A DNA stretch of 64,000 bases from Candidatus Nitronauta litoralis (GTDB lineage: Bacteria > Nitrospinota > Nitrospinia > Nitrospinales > Nitrospinaceae): the NCBI GenBank assembly GCA_015698285.1, contig CP048685.1, positions 930,001-994,000 of the forward strand, in the 5' to 3' direction. Under the pieces are notes generated by a model. It was not told the DNA's origin. It saw nothing but the letters and a program-made list of their open reading frames with translations, and did no database searches. Positions within the stretch are counted from its first letter, which is position 1. Each line of letters begins with the position of its first letter. This document shows, one piece after another, positions 27,823 through 36,408 of the stretch. A program made the position numbers and the translations under genes.

Positions 27823-29202
27823 ATGGCATCACCACGAATCCTGATAGTAGACGACGAGGACAGCATGCGTTTTTTCCTGTCGGAAGCGATGAAAAAAGAA
27901 GGTTATTCCTTTGGAACCGCTGCCAGTGGAGAGGAAGCGCTCGAACTTTTAAACGAACCCGGTTGGGGCGTGGCCCTTGTGGATTACAACATGCCGGGGA
28001 TGAATGGACTCGAAACTTTTCGAAAGGTCCGTGAAAAGTGCCGGGACATTGTGGTGATCCTGATGACTGCATTTTCAACTCGTGAACTGGCTATGAATGC
28101 AATTGAAGAAGGCGTATTCGATTTCTTTTCGAAACCTTTTGAAATTTCCGAGATGCGTATGGTGATCCGGCGTGCGGTAGAGCGATGGCAGTTACAGGCT
28201 GAAATACTCGATCTTAAAAGTGACCTTGGTGAAAAAGCCAAAGCAGAAACCATTCTCGGAAATAGCCAGTCGATTCTGGAGATAAACGAGCGAATTCAAA
28301 AAGTATCCTCCAGCGCTGTATCGGTTTTAATTCTGGGTGAGTCTGGGACTGGCAAAGAACTGATAGCGCACGCCATCCACGCCAATAGCTCCGTAAAAAA
28401 AGGACCGTTTGTGAAAGTCAATTGTGCAGCCGTGCCCCATGACCTGCTTGAAGCTGAGTTTTTCGGTCATGAAAAAGGAGCGTTCACGGGTGCTCATAAA
28501 ATGAAGCGAGGCAAGTTCGAACTGGCGGAAGGCGGAACACTGTTTCTTGATGAAATCGGGGATATGCCTGCAACCACCCAGATGAAAATTTTGAGGGCTT
28601 TACAGGAACGTGAGATCGAACGGCTTGGAGGAGAGGAATCCATCAAGGTCGACACCCGGGTTATCGCAGCAACCAACAAGGATCTGCAGAGTGCAGTCGA
28701 CCAGGAAGAATTTCGTGCGGATTTATTCTATCGGTTAAACGTGGTTTCCTTCCAGGTCCCTCCACTTAGAGAGAGAAGGGAAGACATCCCATTACTGGTT
28801 CAACATTTTCTTGAACTTTACAATGAAAAGTTTGGCAAACAGATCAAAAAGATTTCTGATAAGGGCATGGCCCTTTTGGGCGATTATTCCTGGCCGGGAA
28901 ATATTCGCGAATTGGAAAACGTAATACAGCGGGGAATGGTGCTTTCTTACGACGATGTGTTGACCGACCAGAACCTGCTCGAAGTTTATCCAGCTCTGGG
29001 CGAAAAAGCCAAAACCGAAGTCAGAGGAAAAAGCGCCAAACTACAGGATGCCCTGGATGACTTGATCTCGGTGGAAGAAAAAAAACTGATCCATGAAGCA
29101 TTGGTCCAGGAAAAATGGAAGCGACAGGAAACGGCAGACCGGCTGGGTATCAGTCGAAAAAGCCTGCATAATAAAATGAAAAAATACGGTCTCATGAACT
29201 GA
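27823..29202 (+). CDS. Sigma-54 response regulator, PilR-like
   Basis: The 459-residue protein is an NtrC-family enhancer-binding activator: a receiver domain with acidic pocket VDDED and phospho-acceptor Asp54 (ALVDYNMPG), an AAA+ domain with Walker A GESGTGKE near 172, the sigma-54 contact loop GAFTGA near 219, Walker B LFLDEIGD and the arginine-finger region. The C-terminal Fis-type helix-turn-helix (TADRLGISRKSLHNKMKKYG) ends at about residue 457. It pairs with the preceding kinase. The pilin gene about 3 kb downstream has a GG-N10-GC promoter, so pilin control is the simplest role. Confidence 0.93.
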   Translation: MASPRILIVDDEDSMRFFLSEAMKKEGYSFGTAASGEEALELLNEPGWGVALVDYNMPGMNGLETFRKVREKCRDIVVILMTAFSTRELAMNAIEEGVFDFFSKPFEISEMRMVIRRAVERWQLQAEILDLKSDLGEKAKAETILGNSQSILEINERIQKVSSSAVSVLILGESGTGKELIAHAIHANSSVKKGPFVKVNCAAVPHDLLEAEFFGHEKGAFTGAHKMKRGKFELAEGGTLFLDEIGDMPATTQMKILRALQEREIERLGGEESIKVDTRVIAATNKDLQSAVDQEEFRADLFYRLNVVSFQVPPLRERREDIPLLVQHFLELYNEKFGKQIKKISDKGMALLGDYSWPGNIRELENVIQRGMVLSYDDVLTDQNLLEVYPALGEKAKTEVRGKSAKLQDALDDLISVEEKKLIHEALVQEKWKRQETADRLGISRKSLHNKMKKYGLMN

Positions 29203-29309
29203 CTCAGACCGTATCTGGTCAAACCGGATAAGTTGATTTGGTAATCGTGAATTTAACTGGACTCAATTTTTCAAAACCTGTGAACTTGTAATAGAGAACG
29301 AACACGACT

Positions 29310-30545
29310 ATGGCAAATTTTCAATACAAAGCACGGGACAAGATGGGAAGCCTGATTTCAGGTGAAATGGAGGCCTTGAGCCGGGAAATGGTCGGGCAGG
29401 AACTGGGACGACAAGGCCAGTTTCCCGTTTCCATCCAGGAAATCAAATCCCGACAAGGGGAAAGCAAAGGATTCAATATCAATGTTGATGAATTCTTTTC
29501 CAGAATCAAGATTGATGACATGGTCCTGTTCAGCCGTCAAATGGCCACCCTGTTCCGGGCCGGAATCCCCCTCATGGGAATACTCAGCGCGTTGAGTGAG
29601 CAAATTGAAAATCCAAAGTTCAAAAGGGTGCTTGAAGAAATGCACCGTGGAATTCAGGATGGTCTGGCGCTCTCTGAAGTGATGTCTCGCCATCCCACTG
29701 TGTTCTCGGAACTTTACGTCAGCATGATCCGCGCCGGTGAAGAAGGCGGAATCATGGATGAAATTTTGCAGCGCGTAGCCGATTTGCTGGAAAAACAGTC
29801 TCAGAATGAGGCCAAGGTAAGGTCTGCACTTCGCTACCCCAAATTCGTCCTGATGGCGATGGCCGCCGCTTTGGTTGTCCTGATGATTTACGTCGTACCT
29901 GTTTTTGTCAGAATATTTGAAAAGGTCAATCTTGAGCTGCCTCTGGCTACCCGGCTATTGATCAGTTTCAATAATTTTTTCCATAATTACTGGTATCTGG
30001 GGTTGGCTGGCCTGATTTTTGCTGTTTATTTGTTCAAGAACTATCTGGCCACTTCCCAGGGGCGGTACCAGTGGGACCGCATAAAACTGAAATTACCCCT
30101 TGTTGGCCCGATTGTCCTGCGGGCGGCCATGGCAAAATTTGCAAGAGTGTTCGGGAATCTGCAGCGCGCCGGGGTTCCCATTCTGGATGCCCTTATGGTG
30201 TCTTCCCGGGTAGTGGATAACGCCGTCATCGCGCAGGTGATTGAAAAACTAAGGGACAGTGTGCAGGAAGGCCTTGGACTTGCCGCACCCTTAAAATCCA
30301 GCGGATGGGTGCCAGTGATGGTTGTCCAGATGGTGGCTGCAGGTGAAGATTCCGGGCTGCTGGATGAAATGCTCGTCAAAGTGGCGGACTACTACGATGA
30401 AGAAGTGGAACGCGCCGTATCCAGCCTTTCATCAAGCATTGAGCCAATATTAATAGTGTGCATAGGGGGCATGGTGTTATTTGTCGCCCTGGCTATTTTC
30501 ATGCCGATGTGGGATATGTCACAGATGGCAAGGACAAGAGGATGA
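29310..30545 (+). CDS. pilC: Type IV pilus inner-membrane platform protein PilC/GspF
   Basis: The 411 residues match PilC: a short N-terminal segment beginning FQYKARDKMG, two T2SSF domains (about 70-195 and 275-395), each with the FSRQMATL-like or FARVFGNL-like start and AGVPI turn, and membrane helices near 175-200, 220-240 and 380-400. PilC sits on the cytoplasmic ATPase and moves pilin into the fibre. Its stop overlaps the next start as ATGA, so the following prepilin is co-translated. Confidence 0.94.
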   Translation: MANFQYKARDKMGSLISGEMEALSREMVGQELGRQGQFPVSIQEIKSRQGESKGFNINVDEFFSRIKIDDMVLFSRQMATLFRAGIPLMGILSALSEQIENPKFKRVLEEMHRGIQDGLALSEVMSRHPTVFSELYVSMIRAGEEGGIMDEILQRVADLLEKQSQNEAKVRSALRYPKFVLMAMAAALVVLMIYVVPVFVRIFEKVNLELPLATRLLISFNNFFHNYWYLGLAGLIFAVYLFKNYLATSQGRYQWDRIKLKLPLVGPIVLRAAMAKFARVFGNLQRAGVPILDALMVSSRVVDNAVIAQVIEKLRDSVQEGLGLAAPLKSSGWVPVMVVQMVAAGEDSGLLDEMLVKVADYYDEEVERAVSSLSSSIEPILIVCIGGMVLFVALAIFMPMWDMSQMARTRG

Positions 30546-31174
30546 TGACTCCAGACGAAAAAAGCAGTTCCGGAAAATCCCCAGCCTCACCGTTTTCTCT
30601 TTTAAGGGAAAGCGGCGGTTTCACTTATATCGAACTCATCATGGTCATTGTGATGATCGGATTCTTGTCCTCAATCATAGCCTTGAAATTTGTTGAGGTT
30701 GCGGAAACGACTGAGATCACAGCAGAGGGCGCAACCATTGACCTGCTGCGGTCCAATATGATCAACACGATTGGAGAACAATTGATCAATGGAAACGCAG
30801 CAACCTTTCCTATCAACCCGTTCGACAACCTGACCAAAATCCCGCAAGGCTATGATCGGTTTCGCACCACCAAACCTACAGGGGAACCTGCGGACGATGA
30901 TATCTGGGTATTTGTACGCGGCAATCAGGCCAATGCAGGCGGGCAGATCACACCACAGCAGGCGGGCACTACACTGCCCACATTCCGGGTCGACGGCTTT
31001 ATCTACCACCAGAGACGCGATTCCACTGTTGTGCGATGGGCTTATGATTCTTCTACCGGTGTCATCAGTAAACGGCTGATCGAAAAACCAAGTGACCTCA
31101 AACGACAACGCGATTTTAATGCACGGACGCGAGGCGAAACCACCAGAGATCAGGAACTACAAAAAACGCGATAG
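30542..31174 (+). CDS. Prepilin-like protein with N-terminal methylation motif
   Basis: From the ATG at 30542, overlapping the pilC stop, the product has 210 residues. A 26-residue hydrophilic leader ends in Gly-Gly, followed by FTYIELIMVIVMIGFLSS, which is the class III signal of pilins and pseudopilins with Glu at position 5. The mature part of about 184 residues is larger than a typical major pilin and ends in a charged Arg/Lys/Asp-rich tail. It is probably a minor pilin or pseudopilin. An upstream in-frame start at 30458 lies within pilC and is rejected. Confidence 0.85.
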   Translation: MMTPDEKSSSGKSPASPFSLLRESGGFTYIELIMVIVMIGFLSSIIALKFVEVAETTEITAEGATIDLLRSNMINTIGEQLINGNAATFPINPFDNLTKIPQGYDRFRTTKPTGEPADDDIWVFVRGNQANAGGQITPQQAGTTLPTFRVDGFIYHQRRDSTVVRWAYDSSTGVISKRLIEKPSDLKRQRDFNARTRGETTRDQELQKTR

Positions 31175-31286
31175 AAAGTTTTAGAATCCGGATTTTTACC
31201 TTTAATACTGGCTGGCAAAAACCGTTAATAAAGCAGTGGCCGTGCAACACTGTATTTTAATCATAAAAACGGTAGAGAGACAATAA

Positions 31287-31904
31287 ATGGAAATCGCTTA
31301 CGAAGTGCTGATGGACACAGGTCAAATACTGGCGCTGGTACTGGTCAGTTTCGCACTCTGCATTTCAGCGATGATCCTGTTTAAACCCCGATGGGCGAAC
31401 GCCCTGAACCGGAAATTCAACACCCTCTACAACACCGATGATTCGATGGACAAGCTCAACAAGAGAGTGTCCACAACTGATGTTGTGTTGAAAAACCGGC
31501 TTTTAATCGGTTCCCTGTTCTTTGCCGGTTCGGCCTTTGTATTCTGGTACTCACTGGCAGAATTCGATCCGCAAAAGTTCATTGATTATGTGATCCAGCC
31601 GGAAACCCGGTCGGGGATCATTTTCAGTGAAATCGTGATGGAAAGCCTGCAATGGCTGTTCATTATCGTCAGCCTGATCGGGGTGGTAACGGCCATCACT
31701 ATTCTGTTCCAACCCGAGACTTTCAAAGCGTTCAGCGACAAGCTGGATCGAATGTTTTCAACAGACGAAACCGTAAAACAGCTGGAAGAACTGAATAGTT
31801 CACTCGACTCCTGGGTTATCCGGCATCATGTGCTGGTGGGCGGGCTGATGTTTGGGGGATCTATTTTCCTGATGGTGTTCTGTATACGCGAATTCATAGG
31901 GTAA
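31287..31904 (+). CDS. Internally duplicated four-helix membrane protein, unknown function
   Basis: The 205-residue protein consists of two copies of one unit of about 80 residues: membrane helix, ILF-(K/Q)P, a soluble loop with a TD-(D/E) turn and L-x-x-L, then a second helix with G-x-x-F-x-G-S-x-F ending in (A/R)EF. The first unit spans about residues 12-88 and the second about 124-205. Four membrane helices result, with both loops on the same side. I do not recognise a family. It lies between the prepilin and pilin genes on the same strand, so a pilus-related role is plausible but unproven. A GAGA-type ribosome site precedes the ATG. Confidence 0.8.
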   Translation: MEIAYEVLMDTGQILALVLVSFALCISAMILFKPRWANALNRKFNTLYNTDDSMDKLNKRVSTTDVVLKNRLLIGSLFFAGSAFVFWYSLAEFDPQKFIDYVIQPETRSGIIFSEIVMESLQWLFIIVSLIGVVTAITILFQPETFKAFSDKLDRMFSTDETVKQLEELNSSLDSWVIRHHVLVGGLMFGGSIFLMVFCIREFIG

Positions 31905-32223
31905 AAACGATGCCAATCAAACCAAACGCTTGCTGGAAATAAAAGAATTGAAAAAATTAGCGCGTTTATGGGATGGTCAGGGAACATAATGGGTAAGTGG
32001 TTACACATTTAATACGTGGGAATTCTTACCCGGAATTGAGGAATTTGGACAAATAAAAAATTTCCTTTGATAAATGCCAGTCAAAAGTGAATTTTTGTGA
32101 GAATGGAAAATGTAAATCAATACGGCATTGAAATTGCTTTTTTATTAAACAGTTGCACGGAGTTCAAGAGGACCTGCCTTTGGGTTCCGTGAAGAGACCC
32201 AAATAAACTTTCAGGAGGAAGCC
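31905..32223 (+). other. Intergenic control region upstream of the pilin gene
   Basis: These 319 bases contain a sigma-54 promoter candidate at 32123-32138. A 7-base inverted repeat (GGGTAAG at 31991-31997 and CTTACCC at 32025-32031) is centred about 113 bases upstream of it, where an enhancer-binding regulator could bind. The pilin ribosome site AGGAGGA ends 4 bases before the start codon. No ORF is evident. Confidence 0.55.
32123..32138 (+). promoter_or_regulatory. Sigma-54 promoter of the pilin gene
   Basis: CGGCATTGAAATTGCT matches the sigma-54 consensus in the -24 GGCA and -12 TTGCT elements, with exactly ten bases between GG and GC. Transcription would start near 32149, about 75 bases before the pilin start. 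Type IV pilin genes of several lineages are driven by sigma-54 with PilR, and a PilS/PilR-like pair lies in the same cluster. Confidence 0.65.
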
Positions 32224-32616
32224 ATGCTTCGCGGAAACAATAAAGAAAAGGGTTTTACACTCATTGAACTCATTCTGGTGATCGTCATTCTCGGCATCCT
32301 CACCGCAGTGGCCCTGCCACGTTTTGTTGATCTGGATGCCGATGCCCGTACCGCCCGGAATCAAGGCGCACTTGCTGCTATTCGTGGAGCCATCACCATG
32401 TTACATGGGAAATACCTCATTGATAATACCGCCAATGATTACACTGAACTTATAATTGTCAACAATACTGATATTCAGGGTGGTACCATGGGTCAAGCCG
32501 CAGGGTTACTTACGGTAACTTGGGAGGGGGAGACAACTGGTTATACTTATACCTACACGCCGAGATCAGGAAATGTTCCTGGAATTGCAGCTTGTTCAAC
32601 AACAGGTTGTAGCTAG
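32224..32616 (+). CDS. Major type IV pilin-like protein (prepilin)
   Basis: The 130-residue preprotein has a 10-residue basic leader ending in Gly, then FTLIELILVIVILGILTAVALPRF, a textbook class III signal with Glu5, so the mature pilin is about 120 residues. The LPRFVDLDADART segment resembles MshA-type pilins. The C-terminus has a Cys pair (Cys-x4-Cys) two residues from the end of the chain, likely a disulfide-bonded loop. A perfect AGGAGGA ribosome site and strong terminator indicate high expression as a separate unit. It is probably the structural subunit of the fibre made by the upstream PilB/PilC. Confidence 0.9.
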   Translation: MLRGNNKEKGFTLIELILVIVILGILTAVALPRFVDLDADARTARNQGALAAIRGAITMLHGKYLIDNTANDYTELIIVNNTDIQGGTMGQAAGLLTVTWEGETTGYTYTYTPRSGNVPGIAACSTTGCS

Positions 32617-32650
32617 GTAAAGTTGTTTTGAAAGGCAAATTATCCTACAA

Positions 32651-35164
32651 ATGACAAGCACTCATACAAGCCCTGCCTTTAAAAGGCAGGGCTTTTTTTT
32701 TGGCATTCCCTTTAAAGAATGGCTTACAAGCCTGGTAATTTTCATTGTCCTTGCCGGGTTATATTTTCCCTATCTTATAAATGGAATCTACGCTCCATCC
32801 GGGGCGGATCTGGCAATATTTTTTATCCCTTTCAGGCAACTTTGGGTTGATTTAGTAACTCAAGGATTTTTTCCACTTTGGGATCCTTACACCTCTTCTG
32901 GAAATCCCATTTTTGCCACCCTGCAGGGGGCGGTGCTTTACCCTTTTAGCATCCTGTTTTTGTTCCTGGATTTTTTTTCCGCGTTTAACATTACGTTTGT
33001 TCTTCACTTCAGTCTTGCCGGATTTTTCATGTACTGGCTTTTAAGGGTCAGCCCCTGCAGTCGATTGGGAGCCGCCATCGGCGCGTTGGCTTTTATGTTT
33101 GGAGGCTATCTTTTTTCTTTGAAGTTTTATTTATCCACCCTCTTTCCCGTCGTATGGAGCCCCTTACTGATCCTTTTCTTTCTGGCCGGATTGAAAAAAA
33201 ATGACCGGAGGCTGATCCTGGGTGCCTCATTGGTTTCAATATTTATGATCTTTGCAGGGGGCGCTGAAACCTGCTATCAAATTTTTGCATGGCTAATTCT
33301 TTTTTCTCTTTTTCCTCGGATTATTTTTCCTGACCAGACTTTACCCGATTTAAAAAACCGACTAATTTCGCTTGGTATTTTTTTGGCCTTTTTCTTTGGA
33401 ATGTCTGCCATTCAATTTCTCCCAACTATGGAGCTTGTCCAAAATTCTATCCGATCAAAAGCATTTGATATAACTCTGGCTTCGAGTTGGAGTATACACA
33501 TGCAGGACTGGCTTCAATTTATCTTACTGGATCCATTTGGCTATATCGCCTTCCCCCGTTCCCCCGAGGAAGGACAGGCCTGGATGCAATCTCATTATGT
33601 TGGCCTCATTCCCCTGATACTATCAGGGTACTTTTTATTTAAAGGGAGAAGGTTATCTTTGGCATTTATTTTGATAGCATTGGTTTCCTGGTCTCTGGCT
33701 ATGGGCAAGGGATCCTTTGTTTACCAGTTTTTCTTTGAGGTCCTTCCTGGCTTTGATCGTTTCCGTTATCCAGTGAAATTTATTCTTCCGCTGATCCTGG
33801 TGTTATCTATTTCAGCAGCCTGGGGCTGGGACCGGTATTACACATCAAATCCTGATGACAAAAAAAAGGTGATGCTGTTGGGATTTTCGGCATTACTGAT
33901 GGTGTTGTTTGGATTAATTGATATTTTTAATATTTCAATCATTCAGTCGTTGGAAGCTAATGGATTTCAATTCCCTGCTTTCAATCAGCCAGTTATAAAT
34001 TTATCCAATATGCAACGACTGCTTGGGTTTTCTTCCCTGTTTGTCTTCTTTCTTTTTCTGATGATGAAACATCCGAAAAAGAAAAACCTGTGGGCTTGTT
34101 TTGCGGTTTTTATTTTTTTCCTCGACATCTTTTTCAGTAACTACGGAAAACAGGAAATCAACGCCACCAAAAATTTTGATATTGTTCCACCCGTTACGCG
34201 GTTTTTAATGAATGATCCAGGGTTGTTTCGTGTATTCGTAACTCTTGAAACCGAAGTGTTGAAAAAAAACGAAAAAGTGACCCGAAAAATTCGTGGTGTT
34301 GAGGTTCGAGGAAGGGTCTTGCCCGTAGAGTTCAGAGGGCAAAACCGGGTTCAACAATTAGATGGGTGGAATGTTATTCGGAAAAAGTCTTTGAGAAAAA
34401 TACTGAATCAAGTGGGCGCAGCACCATTGGAAAACAAATTGCCCTTACTCCGCATGGCCAATGTGAAATACATCGTGCATGGTACGCCCCTACCCTTAGA
34501 CAATCTTCCTCTGGCATTTGAAGAATCTCCAGAATACCGCCAAATGCTTGAAAAAAATGTAAAACACCCACCACCGCTGATGCGTGTTTATGAAAACCCC
34601 ATTCATCTCGGCCGTGCATTTCTTGCGGGGAACTGCCAGACTATTTCGGATGCCACGCAACTAAACAACGAATTATTAAACCCTGAGTGGGATCCGGAAA
34701 TATGGGTCTACCTGCCGGAGTCTCCGCCAGACCTGCCCTGCCTTTCACCCACTGCAACTGCTGTAAAAGGGGAAGGCACAGTAAAACTTATCGGGGCTGA
34801 AAAAACCATCACCGCTAAAAGTCCGGACCCTGTATCCTCGGATGGTTTCGCTCCCGGTGAGTACCGGTTTCTGGTCGATTCCGTACGCCAGCAATTCCTG
34901 GTATTGAGCGACAGTTATTACCCCGGTTGGGAAGCGTTTATCGATGACAGGCCGGTCACCATTTACCGTGCCAACCAGGCCTTCCGTGCCATCGTCATCC
35001 CCCCCGGCAAGCACGAGGTGGAGTTTCGCTATCGACCCAAAAGTTTCCTCTATGGGGCATGGATATCGGGAGTCAGCTTGATTGCGGGTGTGGCTTTCGT
35101 GTTTGTATCCACAAAGAGACGGCGCAAAGCAGGCATTAACATTGAAAATGAAAATCCGAACTAG
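32651..35164 (+). CDS. YfhO-family multi-pass membrane protein (glycosyltransferase-like)
   Basis: The 837 residues resemble the YfhO family: a first helix near residues 25-47, then PSGADLAIFFIPFRQ and PLWDPYTSSGNPI in the first extracytoplasmic loop, about twelve membrane helices over the first 490 residues, a soluble domain (about 500-800), and a final helix near 805-825. The D-P-Y and loop acidic residues are typical of GT-C glycosyltransferases using lipid-linked sugars. Bacillus YfhO is implicated in lipoteichoic-acid glycosylation. Position after the pilin gene suggests pilin or surface-glycan glycosylation. The ATG at 32651 has only a distant AAGG and precedes a terminator hairpin. Confidence 0.82.
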   Translation: MTSTHTSPAFKRQGFFFGIPFKEWLTSLVIFIVLAGLYFPYLINGIYAPSGADLAIFFIPFRQLWVDLVTQGFFPLWDPYTSSGNPIFATLQGAVLYPFSILFLFLDFFSAFNITFVLHFSLAGFFMYWLLRVSPCSRLGAAIGALAFMFGGYLFSLKFYLSTLFPVVWSPLLILFFLAGLKKNDRRLILGASLVSIFMIFAGGAETCYQIFAWLILFSLFPRIIFPDQTLPDLKNRLISLGIFLAFFFGMSAIQFLPTMELVQNSIRSKAFDITLASSWSIHMQDWLQFILLDPFGYIAFPRSPEEGQAWMQSHYVGLIPLILSGYFLFKGRRLSLAFILIALVSWSLAMGKGSFVYQFFFEVLPGFDRFRYPVKFILPLILVLSISAAWGWDRYYTSNPDDKKKVMLLGFSALLMVLFGLIDIFNISIIQSLEANGFQFPAFNQPVINLSNMQRLLGFSSLFVFFLFLMMKHPKKKNLWACFAVFIFFLDIFFSNYGKQEINATKNFDIVPPVTRFLMNDPGLFRVFVTLETEVLKKNEKVTRKIRGVEVRGRVLPVEFRGQNRVQQLDGWNVIRKKSLRKILNQVGAAPLENKLPLLRMANVKYIVHGTPLPLDNLPLAFEESPEYRQMLEKNVKHPPPLMRVYENPIHLGRAFLAGNCQTISDATQLNNELLNPEWDPEIWVYLPESPPDLPCLSPTATAVKGEGTVKLIGAEKTITAKSPDPVSSDGFAPGEYRFLVDSVRQQFLVLSDSYYPGWEAFIDDRPVTIYRANQAFRAIVIPPGKHEVEFRYRPKSFLYGAWISGVSLIAGVAFVFVSTKRRRKAGINIENENPN
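32669..32701 (+). terminator. Strong intrinsic terminator after the pilin gene
   Basis: AGCCCTGCCTTT and its perfect complement AAAGGCAGGGCT are followed by a run of nine T. This is one of the clearest terminators in the window, about 53 bases after the pilin stop. It overlaps codons 7-17 of the following membrane-protein gene, which has no alternative ATG, GTG or TTG start near its first helix. Confidence 0.93.
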
Positions 35165-35697
35165 GCCTTGGGTTTCTTATCTGTTTTTTTCAGGAGAGAA
35201 TAGATCAATTCGACACGTTCACGGTTCACACCCAGATCACTTTTTCCGATGCGTGAAGCGGACCTCACATGTAAGGTCCCGGTTTGGGAGTCAAAATAGA
35301 ACTCAACATCGTCGACAAACCGGAACACCAGGCTTTCGAATTCAGCATAAAGGTAATTTTCTTTTTCGGTGATAATGCGGACACGGTCCTGCGACTCAAC
35401 AGCACGCTTCACGCGTCCCATCACCTCTTTGGCATCAGCGGAAAATAAAAGCGGTTTGACGGAGTGCTCGGCATCCTCGGTTGCGTTGGTTGAAACACAG
35501 TTTGGAGAAGACGGGCAGTTTTTAAGCTTTCCATCCTGAACACCCAGGTCTTTGGGACGCTCACCAGTACAGGCGGAAAGCGTCAACACAAAAAACAACA
35601 TAAAGGCGATACAAAAAATCCGGAAACACCGATCCCTGAATCTGCCAAAACCGTTCAATTTGTTTGTGGTAACGGTTTGCACGATTGACTTTCCCAT
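35161..35697 (-). CDS. DUF1499 lipoprotein
   Basis: The 178-residue protein has a lipoprotein signal: basic start, hydrophobic segment at about residues 27-41 and lipobox LSAC with Cys43. It then shows the DUF1499 pattern LGVQDGKLKNCPSSPNCVST, with three Cys in the mature N-terminal region, followed by a mixed alpha/beta domain. The family function is unknown. The ATG at 35697 is preceded by AAGGGAAGG, which settles the start. Its stop codon shares the palindrome CTAG with the stop of the convergent YfhO gene. Confidence 0.85.
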   Translation of the reverse strand: MGKSIVQTVTTNKLNGFGRFRDRCFRIFCIAFMLFFVLTLSACTGERPKDLGVQDGKLKNCPSSPNCVSTNATEDAEHSVKPLLFSADAKEVMGRVKRAVESQDRVRIITEKENYLYAEFESLVFRFVDDVEFYFDSQTGTLHVRSASRIGKSDLGVNRERVELIYSLLKKTDKKPKA

Positions 35698-35759
35698 AGC
35701 CTTCCCTTAGATTAATCGCAACCCTGATTTCATGTTAACGCAGTTTATTTCAAAACACT

Positions 35760-36389
35760 ATGGCACTTGAGACCGAATATAAAAACCCGGAAGTCGTTTT
35801 GACCATTGCCGCTTCCGACCAGCAACTTGATTACGTCCGGTACATCAAATGTGCTGGGCTTATTATGATCGCCGTTTTCATCGCTTTTTTTTCCGGAACC
35901 GAAAGTCTGCTGCTTTCGCTCTCGGTGGTCGTATTGCTCATTGCTCTCATTCTTCTGATTTTAAACAGACCTGAGATCACAATGGACAATATCAAGAAAA
36001 CCATTCGGATCAACGGAAAACGCGATGGCAGCCAGACCGCACAATTCCCTCCAAACATGGTCGACAAAATCCGGGTGCGGACTCGAACCGCAAAGGCATC
36101 CCGCTGGTCGAGAAAGCCAAAAATTTCAGAGGGTCCAGGGAAAAAAGGCAAACGGCATCTGGACACCTGGTATTACTCTCAACTTTTCCTCAAGGAACCA
36201 AAAGGAAAACGCAAAAGTTCCAAAGCCCGGATCATTGAAACATTCGAACTGGAGGATATTGTCGAAGCCCACTACATGGCTCAGTTGATCTCATCGTTCA
36301 CTGGAGCCAAAGCCTTCGATATACAAGGCAAGGTTCTCCCCTCCACTAAAAGCCACATCCCAACCAAATACCTGAAACAGACCGACTGA
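35760..36389 (+). CDS. Unknown two-helix membrane protein
   Basis: The 209-residue product has two adjacent membrane helices (about residues 30-45 and 49-68) forming a hairpin, followed by a highly basic cytoplasmic domain (Lys/Arg-rich over about 90-160) and a segment EAHYMAQLISSFTGAKAF near the end. No family is recognised. No ribosome site precedes the ATG. It diverges from the DUF1499 gene with a 62-base gap and converges on the antiporter gene. Coding character is supported by the helix pattern and uninterrupted frame. Confidence 0.6.
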   Translation: MALETEYKNPEVVLTIAASDQQLDYVRYIKCAGLIMIAVFIAFFSGTESLLLSLSVVVLLIALILLILNRPEITMDNIKKTIRINGKRDGSQTAQFPPNMVDKIRVRTRTAKASRWSRKPKISEGPGKKGKRHLDTWYYSQLFLKEPKGKRKSSKARIIETFELEDIVEAHYMAQLISSFTGAKAFDIQGKVLPSTKSHIPTKYLKQTD

Positions 36390-36408
36390 CTATTTTATTA
36401 CGGCGGCT

